From an uncultured Lachnospiraceae bacterium (lineage in GTDB: Bacteria > Bacillota > Clostridia > Lachnospirales > Lachnospiraceae): a stretch of 64,000 bases of DNA. Each line of letters opens with the position of its first letter. Position 1 is the first letter of the stretch. The notes beneath the pieces are model-generated. The model saw only the letters and a program-made list of their open reading frames with translations, did no database searches and was not told where the DNA came from. Shown here in pieces: positions 18,057-26,380 of the stretch. The DNA is taken from NCBI GenBank assembly GCA_900549995.1, contig URQQ01000015.1:1-64000 (forward strand), given 5' to 3'. Both the position numbers and the translations under genes were made by a program.

Positions 18057-18214
18057 CCCTGATGCCTGCGGATTTCTCCGCACTTCGTGCTCACGAAATC
18101 CTAAAAACATTCGAAATCCGCCCTAATCGGGCTACTTTCTCATGTTTTGCGGGTCCCAAACTCATCCAATTGCATGCAGCATGCATTGGATGACCTTTTG
18201 ACCCTGGCATCATC
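18057..18214. repeat. Structured extragenic element with nested palindromes
   Basis: The stretch opens with GATGCC and closes near GGCATC. It holds a GGATTTC/GAAATCC hairpin and a nearly perfect 14-bp palindrome: CATCCAATTGCATGC at 18163-18177 against GCATGCATTGGATG at 18179-18192. GGGTC/GACCC lies outside that palindrome. It abuts the regulator stop codon. The layout suggests a mobile or repeated extragenic element rather than a plain terminator. Confidence 0.5.
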
Positions 18215-19522
18215 CTATAAATAAAAAATAAGTATCCTGCTTGGGCGCCCTGTCTCTGCCTGCGTCCTCATACCCGAAATACACGCATACCCGCTGCTCA
18301 TCAGTTTTTCAATCACACGGTCCATATTCCGCACCGAGAATCCGCAGTATTCCGCCAGTTCTTTCGAGGTAAATGTATTCTTCTTGTACTTTTCCATCAT
18401 ATTTTTCATTTTCAGAAGATATCTCATGCTGACACCGCTGTCCGCCGAAATCTGTTCCAGTTTCTCTTCTGCGAGAAGTGTCGTGACCGCCTGGCTTTTC
18501 TTCGTCTCAATCGGCCCCGCAATTTTCCCTTCCCCATAGGCAATAAAGATCACACTTCGGTCATACTGCATGGAATACTGCATGGCTGAAAGTGCATTTT
18601 TCTTAGCCTCAAACATGGTTCCTCCATATCCGATTCCTACTGCGATCCGGCAGAAAATCTTGTTCTTCAGCTGTTCCAGAAACAAAAGATTCGTATAATG
18701 TTTCGTAACCTCTACCAGCACCTTCTTCGTTGTAAAAAGATACACATTCCGATTGCTCCCCTCCACAACGGCAGCCTCAATCTGCTGTGCAAACAGATAA
18801 ACCTGCTCCATAACTTTCATCCGGTCAACGAGATACTGATATTCTGAATTGGTCAGCCTTCCCGGAGACTCTTCTTCCGGCATCTGAAGGCAGAGCACCG
18901 CAATGTCTTTCGGCGTATTATGGACATCCAGATATCTCTGTTCCAGGCGGCGCACGGCCTGGCGGACTGTCTCGTAAGTGCGCTCACTTTTAATACAGGG
19001 AATTCCATCTTTCCAGAGTAATCTCGCAACTTCATTATGCGTTGTCACACAGACATCTGCCCGTTTTTCCATATATGCATTTTTATGAAAATGATAGATC
19101 ATATGGTTGCTCTGATAGTCATCATAGGCCTCTTTCATCCCTATGATATCTTCCACATCTTTAAAAATCCCCACTTCACGCAGCGCCTCCTGGACCGTCT
19201 TCCTCGAATACGTATCAAAGCTCACCCTCTGAATGTCATATCCCATCATACTGACCTTTAAAAGCACCGACATGACTTCCCCTTCATACCGCGGCAAAAT
19301 CTCATACAAAGTATCCGAATCCAGATAGTCCTTGGCAATATAATAGGAGATCAGCCCTGAAAACAAAAGGCCCCCATACTGTTTCTGTCTGCTCTTGACA
19401 ATCTCTGCCACATCCTCATATTCCTCATACAAAAGAAATTCAAACTGAATTGAATCAAATTCCGGTATCAACTGTTCCATTTTCGGCACAAATGTTTTCG
19501 GACATATCACTGCTGTCTTCAT
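18215..19522 (-). CDS. Putative transcriptional regulator with N-terminal sensor and C-terminal winged helix
   Basis: 435 residues. Residues 1-150 resemble a two-lobed ligand-binding fold of the PrpR-N/periplasmic-binding kind. Residues 255-330 contain RIAVGIGYGGTMFEAKKNAL, a degenerate cyclase/GGDEF-like module seen in some Firmicute regulators. The last 70 residues look like a winged helix (TSKELAEYCGFSVRNMDRVIEKLMSSGY, then a wing). No membrane segment. AGGAGGTGAAAGG precedes the ATG. It is transcribed towards nhaC-iadA with a 309-nt gap, so it probably controls that unit; the effector may be a dipeptide or amino acid. Family placement is by eye. Confidence 0.65.
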   Translation of the reverse strand: MKTAVICPKTFVPKMEQLIPEFDSIQFEFLLYEEYEDVAEIVKSRQKQYGGLLFSGLISYYIAKDYLDSDTLYEILPRYEGEVMSVLLKVSMMGYDIQRVSFDTYSRKTVQEALREVGIFKDVEDIIGMKEAYDDYQSNHMIYHFHKNAYMEKRADVCVTTHNEVARLLWKDGIPCIKSERTYETVRQAVRRLEQRYLDVHNTPKDIAVLCLQMPEEESPGRLTNSEYQYLVDRMKVMEQVYLFAQQIEAAVVEGSNRNVYLFTTKKVLVEVTKHYTNLLFLEQLKNKIFCRIAVGIGYGGTMFEAKKNALSAMQYSMQYDRSVIFIAYGEGKIAGPIETKKSQAVTTLLAEEKLEQISADSGVSMRYLLKMKNMMEKYKKNTFTSKELAEYCGFSVRNMDRVIEKLMSSGYACISGMRTQAETGRPSRILIFYL

Positions 19523-19597
19523 AACCCTTTCACCTCCTGCTCTCTATTCTTTATATTCTACCAAAATAAAGAGCAGTTGAACAGATAACAAAAATGC

Positions 19598-19626
19598 TTG
19601 TCATTCTCCTTCGGAGGCGATATAAT
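19598..19626 (+). promoter_or_regulatory. Strong-looking sigma-A promoter far upstream of the Rpn gene
   Basis: TTGTCA (19598-19603), 17-bp spacer, TATAAT (19621-19626). Confidence 0.6.
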
Positions 19627-19795
19627 AAAGCTCATCTATGAAAGGATTCCCTTTTATATTATCTGAAGCTGGCTGAATCTGCCGCACATTTCAGAAACGA
19701 TACAAAGAATCATCACAGGATTCTTATATCTGTATCGAGCATCCACAAAACTACAGGTAAATATTTCCAGACAGAATATAAAACTGCTTTTTCGA

Positions 19796-19824
19796 TTGAG
19801 AAGACTCTGCTGACGGGATATAAT
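19796..19824 (+). promoter_or_regulatory. Proximal promoter of the Rpn gene
   Basis: TTGAGA (19796-19801), 17-bp spacer, TATAAT (19819-19824), 79 nt before the start codon. Confidence 0.65.
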
Positions 19825-19903
19825 ATATTATATAGGACACCCTTCTGCCTGATTTTTCTGAGGTTTCATATGTTCTGTCCGGAACCACAAAGGAGGACAA
19901 CAT

Positions 19904-20794
19904 ATGTGTATTACAAAGACACAGACATTTTTCATGAAACCAAAGGTTGATTTCTGCTTTAAGGAATTGATGGAAGACGAGACAGTCCGGAAAGCATTTA
20001 TAGCGGCAGTCATCGGAATAAAATTTGATGAAATTCAAGAGGCTTTACTTCTTCCAACACATCTCAGAAAATCAATAAAAGAGGATAAACTTGGAATTCT
20101 TGATGTACGGGTTTTGTTAAACAGCAACATACAGATTGACATTGAGATTCAGATTGCATCTACTGAATACTGGGCAGAACGTACAATGTTCTATCTCGGA
20201 AAGATGTTTACAGAACAAATCAAAGAAGGCGACGATTACTCAGAACTGAAAAAATGCATTCATATCGGAATATTGGACTTCGAACTTTTCAACTCGGAAG
20301 AATTTTATTCTCGTTTCCACTTATGGGAAGACAGCCGACATCAGATCTATAGTGATAAATGGGAGTTCCATACGCTGGAACTTCCAAAGCTTGCAAAACA
20401 TGATTATCCCCAAACGGAGCTATTCAAATGGATGCAGTTTATCAACGCCGAAACAAAGGAGGAATTGGACATGGCATCAGCAGATAATCCATATATAAAA
20501 AAAGCATGTGAAAATCTGGAACGGATCAGTGCGGATGAGGAAAAAAGATTGGAATATGAAGCACGTGAAAAAGCAATCCGGGATCATAATCATTTTATGC
20601 GCATGAGCAAACAGGCTGGATGGAACGAAGGGCTTGAGAAGGGCCTCGAAAAGGGCCTCGAGCAAGGCCTTGAAATCCTTATAACAACCTGCCGGGACCT
20701 TGGACTTACCCCAGAAGACACCATTACCCGCATTACAGAGAAATCATCCTTGTCACCGGAAAAGGCCAGGGAATTCGTCGAGAAATACTGGTAA
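19904..20794 (+). CDS. Rpn-family PD-(D/E)XK nuclease / transposase-like protein
   Basis: 296 residues. The N-terminal 220 match the Rpn / PD-(D/E)XK transposase-like family: KPKVDFCFKELM at the start, then the nuclease core D-x-R...DIEIQIA with the acidic residues and Gln of a D-ExQ active site. Such proteins promote RecA-independent recombination in E. coli and are abundant in Firmicutes. Residues 242-256 are four GLE-x-G units encoded by 15-bp tandem DNA repeats, ahead of a small C-terminal helical domain. AGGAGG lies 7 nt before the ATG. It is followed by a strong terminator and is a solitary gene between unrelated units. Confidence 0.82.
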   Translation: MCITKTQTFFMKPKVDFCFKELMEDETVRKAFIAAVIGIKFDEIQEALLLPTHLRKSIKEDKLGILDVRVLLNSNIQIDIEIQIASTEYWAERTMFYLGKMFTEQIKEGDDYSELKKCIHIGILDFELFNSEEFYSRFHLWEDSRHQIYSDKWEFHTLELPKLAKHDYPQTELFKWMQFINAETKEELDMASADNPYIKKACENLERISADEEKRLEYEAREKAIRDHNHFMRMSKQAGWNEGLEKGLEKGLEQGLEILITTCRDLGLTPEDTITRITEKSSLSPEKAREFVEKYW

Positions 20795-20833
20795 AACCTT
20801 TGTTCCAGATCAGTACCAGGCTTGGTATATGAA

Positions 20834-20888
20834 AAACCTCAGATGTCCCTCTGTAAGTATACTTGCGGAGGGGCTCTGAGGTTTCTTT
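20834..20888. terminator. Bidirectional terminator between the Rpn gene and nrdB
   Basis: AAACCTCAGA (20834-20843) pairs with TCTGAGGTTT (20875-20884), with an inner CCCTC/GAGGG stem. T-rich tails occur on both strands. Confidence 0.85.
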
Positions 20889-20907
20889 TGTAAGGCTGAT
20901 ACAGCGT

Positions 20908-21951
20908 TTAGAGGTCATCGACGAGGGCACTGCTTTTGGCATAAGCGGTACTTCGTGCTTCGAAGAAATCGGTTTTAATCATATTTGCATTACTGTATTG
21001 TGACACCCATTTCATGCTTTCCGGTTCTTCTTCATGTCCATCATAGATCGGCGGAAAACCGAGTGCTGAACATCTTAAATTTCCCAGATACATAATATAA
21101 TCAGAGATCATTTCTTTTGTAAGTCCCTGAATGTCATCTCCTATTACATAGGCGCCCCAGCGGATTTCCTGCTCACATCCTTCCCAGATCATGTCACGGT
21201 AATCGTCAATCTTAGACTTTGTGAACATTTCCGGCTCTTCTTTCATAAGCTCATGTATGATGCTGCCGAAGAGCCAGAGATGTGTGTTCTCATCCCGGTT
21301 AATATAGCGGATTTCCTGTGCCGACCCCGGCATTTTATGATTTCTTCCAAGGTTATAGAAAAACATGAACCCGCTGTAGAAATAAATACCTTCTAAAATA
21401 TAATTCGCTATCAGGGTGCGTGTGAATGCCTCCATGCTTTTTTCTTCCTGGAATTTATTGTAAAGCCTCCCGATAAAGGTATTCCGTTCCAGCAGATGTT
21501 TATCATCCTTCCACTGATACAATACCTCCATTCTCTTCTGAGGCTCACAGATCGTATCCAGCATATAACTGTAGCTCTGGCTGTGCACTGCTTCCTGGAA
21601 GGTCTGGATTGAAAGACACAGGTTTACCTCATTTGCCGTAATGTATTCACCGACAGACGGCAGATTCGCAGTCTGGATACTGTCCAGAAATACCAGAAAG
21701 GAAAGTATCTTATCATAAGCTCTTCTCTCCGCTTCCGTCAGCATTGGATAGTCTTTCACGTCAACGCCCAGATTAATTTCCTCCGGTACCCAGAAGTTAT
21801 TCATCGCCTGCCGGTACCATCCGCTCACCCATGAATATTTCATATTATTAAAATCATTCAAGTTTGTTGTATTACCGCCTACCATTTTCCGAAGCCTTAC
21901 CTCTGTGTCGCCTTCCGGATTAAAAAGCGGCCGTCTTTTCAATGTTTCCAT
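20908..21951 (-). CDS. nrdB: Ribonucleotide reductase beta subunit, class I
   Basis: 347 residues. It carries the di-iron or dimetal ligands of class I small subunits: Asp in FLVFLDSIQ, the E-x-x-H-x-x-x-Y arrangement in EAVHSQSY (the Tyr is the expected radical site), and ENTH in NRDENTHLWLFG. It generates the radical used by NrdA to reduce ribonucleotides. The start at 21951 is chosen because AAGGAGG lies 8 nt upstream; an upstream in-frame ATG overlaps nrdA and has no such site. It begins 26 nt after the nrdA stop. A class I enzyme in an anaerobe suggests some oxygen tolerance. Confidence 0.92.
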   Translation of the reverse strand: METLKRRPLFNPEGDTEVRLRKMVGGNTTNLNDFNNMKYSWVSGWYRQAMNNFWVPEEINLGVDVKDYPMLTEAERRAYDKILSFLVFLDSIQTANLPSVGEYITANEVNLCLSIQTFQEAVHSQSYSYMLDTICEPQKRMEVLYQWKDDKHLLERNTFIGRLYNKFQEEKSMEAFTRTLIANYILEGIYFYSGFMFFYNLGRNHKMPGSAQEIRYINRDENTHLWLFGSIIHELMKEEPEMFTKSKIDDYRDMIWEGCEQEIRWGAYVIGDDIQGLTKEMISDYIMYLGNLRCSALGFPPIYDGHEEEPESMKWVSQYSNANMIKTDFFEARSTAYAKSSALVDDL

Positions 21952-21977
21952 ACTCTTTCCCTCCTTACTCTCCTCAT

Positions 21978-24509
21978 TTAACTGGAACATACTTCACATT
22001 CCTCCACTTCCAGACTTTTTGACCGGATATAATAGATCGTTTTCACGCCGCACTCCCATGCCAGAATATAGAGCTTCAGCACCTGCCGGAATGTGTAGTC
22101 ATTCGTAATATATAAATTCATACTCTGTGCCTGATCGATATGTCTCTGCCTGATTCCCCCGGCTCTCACAGACCATTCCTGGTTCATATAATGAGCACTT
22201 TTATAATACCAGAATGTCTCAGGAGACAGATCCGGCGCTACTCTTGGGACAAGCGCATTTTTCTTTTCCTCCAGAAAATACCGGTCCATGACAGGATCAA
22301 GCCCTGCCGTGGTTCCTGCGATCATGCTCGTACTGCTCGTCGGTGCCACCGCCATCAGGTATCCATTGCGTATCCCATATTTTTTCACATCTTCTGAGAG
22401 CTTCTGCCACCGCTCACTTGTATAGCCCCGTGTCTCGAAGTAAGTTCCGCTCTGCCATCCGCTTCCTTCAAAATACCGGTAACTCCCCTTTTCCCTTGCC
22501 GTCTCCATGCTGGCCCTCACAGCTGCATAATTAATGTTTTCAAATACTTCATCCACAAATTTGAGATGTTCTTCTGATTCCCATCGTATTTTCTTTTTCG
22601 CCAGCAGATGATGGTACCCGCTTACGCCAAGTCCCACCGGACGGTACGCCTCATTGTTAATCTTCGCATACGGAACCGGGAAAAAGTTAAGATCAATGAC
22701 ATTATCAAGCGCTCTCACTGCACTGTTCACCGTCTCGCACAGTTCTTCGCTGTTATCCACATCAATTCTTCCAAGCGACAGGCTTGCCAGATTACAGACA
22801 ACGAACTCACCGGGTTTCGTCACCGTCACTACAACGGTTTCACCGTCTACCGTTTCTACTCTTTGTTCTACAGACTCGATAGCACTCATATTCTGGGCAA
22901 TTTCCGTACACAGATTGCTGCAGTAGATCATGCCCTTATGGGCGTTGGGATTGGCCTCATTCACCCTGTCCCTGTTAAAGGTAAACGGTGTTCCGGTTTC
23001 CACTGCGCTTTTGATGATCATCCGGATAATCTCCTTGATTGGGACAATCCTTTTATGAATCCGCGCATCATTTACACAATCATTATATTTCTCTTCCCAT
23101 TCCTTCCCATAGCAGTCCTCCAGGGCATATCCTTTCACCTTCAGGATTTCGTGAGGGCACATCAGGTACCAGTCTCCTTCGATATGATCCTTCGCCATTT
23201 TCCAGAACAAATCCGGATAACATACTGCCGGAAATACATCATGCGCCTTCATTCTGTCATCTCCGTTGTTCGTCCGGATCGCAAGAAATTCCGGAAGGTC
23301 TTTATGCCACACATCCAGATACACTGCAACGGCTCCCTGCCGGACGCCCAGCTGATCGACTGCAACCGCCGTGTCATTGGCAAGCTTGATCCAGCGGATC
23401 ACACCGCCTGCCGCACCTTTGAATCCACGGATGTCACTTCCTGCTGCTCTCACCTTTCCAAAGTACAGGCCCATTCCTCCGCCGAACTTGCTGACTCTGG
23501 CGAAATTATCAATACTTCTGTAAATTCCGTCCAGACTGTCAGGCACAGTATCGATAAAACACGAGGACAGCTGATGATACGGTTTTCTGGCATTTGAAAG
23601 CGTCGGCGTTGCCATTGTAACTTTCAATGTACTGAGCATATCGTAGAATCTTTTCACCCAAAGTTTTCTGCCAGACTTCTCCTTTAACGCGAGATGCATC
23701 GCAATGCCAAGGAACATTTCCTGTACCGTCTCAAGCCCCATCCCTTCATGGCTCCTGATTACATACCTCTTTAAAAGAAGCTGAAGTCCCGAATAATTGA
23801 ACAGGTGATTCCGTTCTTCCACAATATAGGTCTCAAACTCTTCAATTTCGCTTTTCGAATAACCTTCTAAAATATAGGTTCCATAAAGGCCTTCTTCCGA
23901 AAGCCATGAGATTTTATCATAAAATCCATGAATTCCAAACGTCGATTCATGAATTTTCACATCCCACTGAAACTGAAACATGAGAAATCTGGCCGCAATG
24001 AATTCCCATTTTGGTGCCTCTGACGCCGTAAGCTCTACCGCCGCTTTAATCAGCATCTCCAGCCGCTCCCGTCCCGACATATCCGCTTTCATAAATGTAC
24101 GGTATTTCATCAACAGATGATCCAGTTGATACGCTTCTTCCTGATACTCTTTCTGTATCTCCCTGAAAATCTTATCTATCCCTTCAAACTCTTCAAAGAA
24201 TCCCAAAAGCTCCTGTCTCGACTTCCTCCGTCTCGTCCTCTCCTCCCTGTAAAGAATAAAACTTTTCAGCGCCATGTAATAATTCCGCTCTGTCAACGTC
24301 ATTTCTACCTGATCCTGAATCTGCTCTATCTGGAGCATTCCTCCCTGCAGGGCCAGTTTCTGTATCTTCTCCTCCACAGCGTCTGTGACAGAGAGAAGTT
24401 CTTCTTCCGTATAGGATTCATTCACACTGTCGAACGCCCTGCGGATTACATTTTTGATTTTCGTTTTACTATATTCTTCTTGCTGGCCATTTCTTTTTAC
24501 AATCTCCAT
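21978..24509 (-). CDS. nrdA: Ribonucleotide reductase alpha subunit, class I
   Basis: 843 residues. An N-terminal ATP-cone (EIVKRNGQQEEYSKTKI) implies dATP feedback. The catalytic barrel has the active-site cysteines in HQLSSCFID and SNLCTEI, and the C-terminal CEVC pair that is re-reduced by thioredoxin or glutaredoxin. It converts NDPs or NTPs to deoxy forms with NrdB. Of two near starts, ATG 24509 has AAAGGA at a suitable distance; an ATG six bases upstream is too close to that site, and the longer frame runs into the promoter. The promoter lies at 24558-24586, with a palindrome at the probable transcription start. Confidence 0.93.
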   Translation of the reverse strand: MEIVKRNGQQEEYSKTKIKNVIRRAFDSVNESYTEEELLSVTDAVEEKIQKLALQGGMLQIEQIQDQVEMTLTERNYYMALKSFILYREERTRRRKSRQELLGFFEEFEGIDKIFREIQKEYQEEAYQLDHLLMKYRTFMKADMSGRERLEMLIKAAVELTASEAPKWEFIAARFLMFQFQWDVKIHESTFGIHGFYDKISWLSEEGLYGTYILEGYSKSEIEEFETYIVEERNHLFNYSGLQLLLKRYVIRSHEGMGLETVQEMFLGIAMHLALKEKSGRKLWVKRFYDMLSTLKVTMATPTLSNARKPYHQLSSCFIDTVPDSLDGIYRSIDNFARVSKFGGGMGLYFGKVRAAGSDIRGFKGAAGGVIRWIKLANDTAVAVDQLGVRQGAVAVYLDVWHKDLPEFLAIRTNNGDDRMKAHDVFPAVCYPDLFWKMAKDHIEGDWYLMCPHEILKVKGYALEDCYGKEWEEKYNDCVNDARIHKRIVPIKEIIRMIIKSAVETGTPFTFNRDRVNEANPNAHKGMIYCSNLCTEIAQNMSAIESVEQRVETVDGETVVVTVTKPGEFVVCNLASLSLGRIDVDNSEELCETVNSAVRALDNVIDLNFFPVPYAKINNEAYRPVGLGVSGYHHLLAKKKIRWESEEHLKFVDEVFENINYAAVRASMETAREKGSYRYFEGSGWQSGTYFETRGYTSERWQKLSEDVKKYGIRNGYLMAVAPTSSTSMIAGTTAGLDPVMDRYFLEEKKNALVPRVAPDLSPETFWYYKSAHYMNQEWSVRAGGIRQRHIDQAQSMNLYITNDYTFRQVLKLYILAWECGVKTIYYIRSKSLEVEECEVCSS

Positions 24510-24541
24510 GCGCATTATCCTTTCCAAAATATGCCAATAAT

Positions 24542-24586
24542 AATAACAGTTATTGTTATAATAACATATTCCATACGTTCTTACAA
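24542..24586 (-). promoter_or_regulatory. nrdAB promoter with palindromic operator candidate
   Basis: On the minus strand TTGTAA (24586 to 24581), 17-bp spacer, TATTAT (24563 to 24558). Immediately downstream is the 13-bp palindrome AATAACTGTTATT (24542-24554) in a run of GTTATT-like repeats, at about the transcription start. No full NrdR box pair was recognised. Confidence 0.5.
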
Positions 24587-24654
24587 CAAAAGGATTGCCA
24601 TAATGCGCACAATGTATGTCCCGGGATAACAAACGTCTCAACAGCAATGATAAA

Positions 24655-25683
24655 TTACCGGCGTCTCAGAAATATCGTAAAAACATTTCCTTTCTGTCCA
24701 TTGTTTCCAACTTTTACATATCCACCCTGTTCTGTGATAATTTTTCTGGTCAGATATAACCCAAGACCACCCCCCGCCTTCACCAGTGCCGCGTTTCTGC
24801 CTCTGTAAAATCGGTTGAATATTTTATTATAATCCTCTTTTGGAATTACACCTCCGCAATTGGTCACATCAATCCTGACAAACATATCATACTCCGACAT
24901 TTCTACCGTAACTGGTGTATTTTTGGTACCATACTTCACAGCATTATCCAAAAGATTAAAAAGTGCTTCCTCACTCCATCGCCTGTCATAAGCTGCACAG
25001 ATATCCTGGCGCCCTAAAAGCACAATTTCATTTCCATTTTCTGACGCCTTTAAAGCAATCTGGTCAACCGCAGAAAGCACCATATCAAGGATTGGCTGCA
25101 CCTTGGGCACAATCTGCATCACATCATCTTCCAGGCGTGCTGTCTTGCTGAATCCTTCCGCGAACCATCCCAGTTTCTCCACCTGGGACGATATGACTTC
25201 GCCAATCTGTGCCCTTTCTTCTTTTGGCAAATCCTCCTGAATCAGAAAGCCTGCATACATCTGAATATTGGTAAGGGGTGTATTTACCTGATGCACCAGA
25301 TCAGAGACAATCTCACTCATTTCCTTTCGTATTTTTTCCTCCGTCTCCCTTGCCCCATTCATCATCTGGTACAATTTTACAATCTGCATCTGGAATTTCC
25401 CAAGCAGAGATTCCTCCTGCATGGAAAATTTCAGTACCGGTTCACCGTCTATCAGACTCTGTATACAGTCATCCACTTCTCTCATCACATGACTGACTTC
25501 CCTTGAGATGAAAATGTATGCTGCAGAAAATACAAGAAAGTTCCATATTCCATACCCTGCAAAAAACCAGACCCTGACTTCTCTTACGCTGTAAACATAA
25601 AACAAAAATACAAGCAGGGATATTCCCCATATCCCTGCTGCAAAAATTACGATTCTCTTTATTCTCTTTCTATTATCCGGCAT
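24655..25683 (-). CDS. Sensor histidine kinase, short-loop intramembrane type
   Basis: 342 residues. Two membrane segments near 11-60 are separated by only a few residues (SVREVRVW), so there is no extracellular sensor. This is the architecture of intramembrane-sensing BceS-like kinases, which read signals through a partner ABC permease. The HisKA box is DLVHQVNTPL, the N box LLDNAVKYG and the G box GGGLGLYL. The start at 25683 has GGAG upstream and overlaps the response-regulator stop by 11 nt. It is the last gene of an ATPase, permease, regulator, kinase operon. Confidence 0.88.
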   Translation of the reverse strand: MPDNRKRIKRIVIFAAGIWGISLLVFLFYVYSVREVRVWFFAGYGIWNFLVFSAAYIFISREVSHVMREVDDCIQSLIDGEPVLKFSMQEESLLGKFQMQIVKLYQMMNGARETEEKIRKEMSEIVSDLVHQVNTPLTNIQMYAGFLIQEDLPKEERAQIGEVISSQVEKLGWFAEGFSKTARLEDDVMQIVPKVQPILDMVLSAVDQIALKASENGNEIVLLGRQDICAAYDRRWSEEALFNLLDNAVKYGTKNTPVTVEMSEYDMFVRIDVTNCGGVIPKEDYNKIFNRFYRGRNAALVKAGGGLGLYLTRKIITEQGGYVKVGNNGQKGNVFTIFLRRR

Positions 25684-26356
25684 CTTTGTCACTCCATTTA
25701 TATCCGATTCCAAAAACATTGACGATCCACTTTGGATTCTTTCTGTCATCTTCCATCTTTTCCCTGAGTCTTGCAATATTTACGCTTAACGTATTCTTAT
25801 CCACAAAATTTCCATCAATATCCCAGATCCTGTCGAGCAGTATCTCCCATGTCAGAACCTGGTTCCGGTTCTGAATCAGTACTTCCAGCAGTTTGATTTC
25901 TGTCTTGCTGAGGGGAATCTCCTCCCCTGCCTTCTTCAGGATCTTATGTTCAAAATCATACACCAGATCCCCGGCACAGTATTTCACATCATGCTCCTGC
26001 CCCATTCTTCTAAGCATTGCCTTGAGCCGTCTTATCAGAAGAGGTACAGAAAATGGTTTCGTAATATAGTCATCCGCTCCCGCGTCATACCCCTGGATCA
26101 TATCTCTTTCCGTATCTCTTGCTGTCAGAAAGATGACCGGGATCTGGTTCTTCTTTCGAAGCTTCAGCAGGTAATCCCTGCTGTCCCCGTCCGGCAGCGT
26201 AACATCCAGCAGTATTGCATCTACACGGTCATCCATCACTTCCTGGATCTCCCCAAGACACCCGGCCGTCACTGTCTCATAGTTTTCTTTTTTTAATGCA
26301 TATACGATCCCATTTCTCAGAATATCGTCATCCTCCACCACCAGAATCCGGTACAT
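25673..26356 (-). CDS. OmpR-family response regulator
   Basis: 227 residues. Receiver domain with acidic pair VEDDD, phospho-acceptor Asp in AILLDVTLPDG, Thr in FLTAR and Lys in ITKPF, followed by an OmpR winged helix (LSKTEIKLLEVL, VNIARLREKMED, VFGIGYKW). ATG 26356 has AAGGAG 7 nt upstream. It lies 24 nt after the permease gene. Its likely target is the perfect 11-bp tandem repeat at 29616-29637 in front of its own operon. Confidence 0.9.
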   Translation of the reverse strand: MYRILVVEDDDILRNGIVYALKKENYETVTAGCLGEIQEVMDDRVDAILLDVTLPDGDSRDYLLKLRKKNQIPVIFLTARDTERDMIQGYDAGADDYITKPFSVPLLIRRLKAMLRRMGQEHDVKYCAGDLVYDFEHKILKKAGEEIPLSKTEIKLLEVLIQNRNQVLTWEILLDRIWDIDGNFVDKNTLSVNIARLREKMEDDRKNPKWIVNVFGIGYKWSDKDAG

Positions 26357-26380
26357 GATCTTCTCCTTTTCCGTCAAACG

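Larger units (their letters stand above)
19523..19903. other. 381-nt intergenic region with two plus-strand promoters and a hairpin
   Basis: It holds promoter P1 at 19598-19626, a hairpin at 19699-19736 (GATACA/TGTATC with AAGAATC/GATTCTT) and promoter P2 at 19796-19824. P1 would give the Rpn gene a leader of about 270 nt containing the hairpin. The only ORF just after P1 is a 12-codon frame beginning MKGFPF. Confidence 0.5.

Noticed and set aside
19904..20794. Insertion sequence carrying the Rpn-type transposase-like gene
   Set aside because: No flanking inverted repeats or target duplications were seen, and the gene has its own promoters and terminator.
22608..23597. 329-aa plus-strand open frame opposite nrdA
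   Set aside because: It lies wholly antisense to a strongly conserved gene, has no ribosome site or recognisable motif, and its composition mirrors nrdA codons.
24510..24654. NrdR box pair upstream of nrdA
   Set aside because: Only a single loose half-match around CATACATTGTGCG was seen; not enough to annotate.
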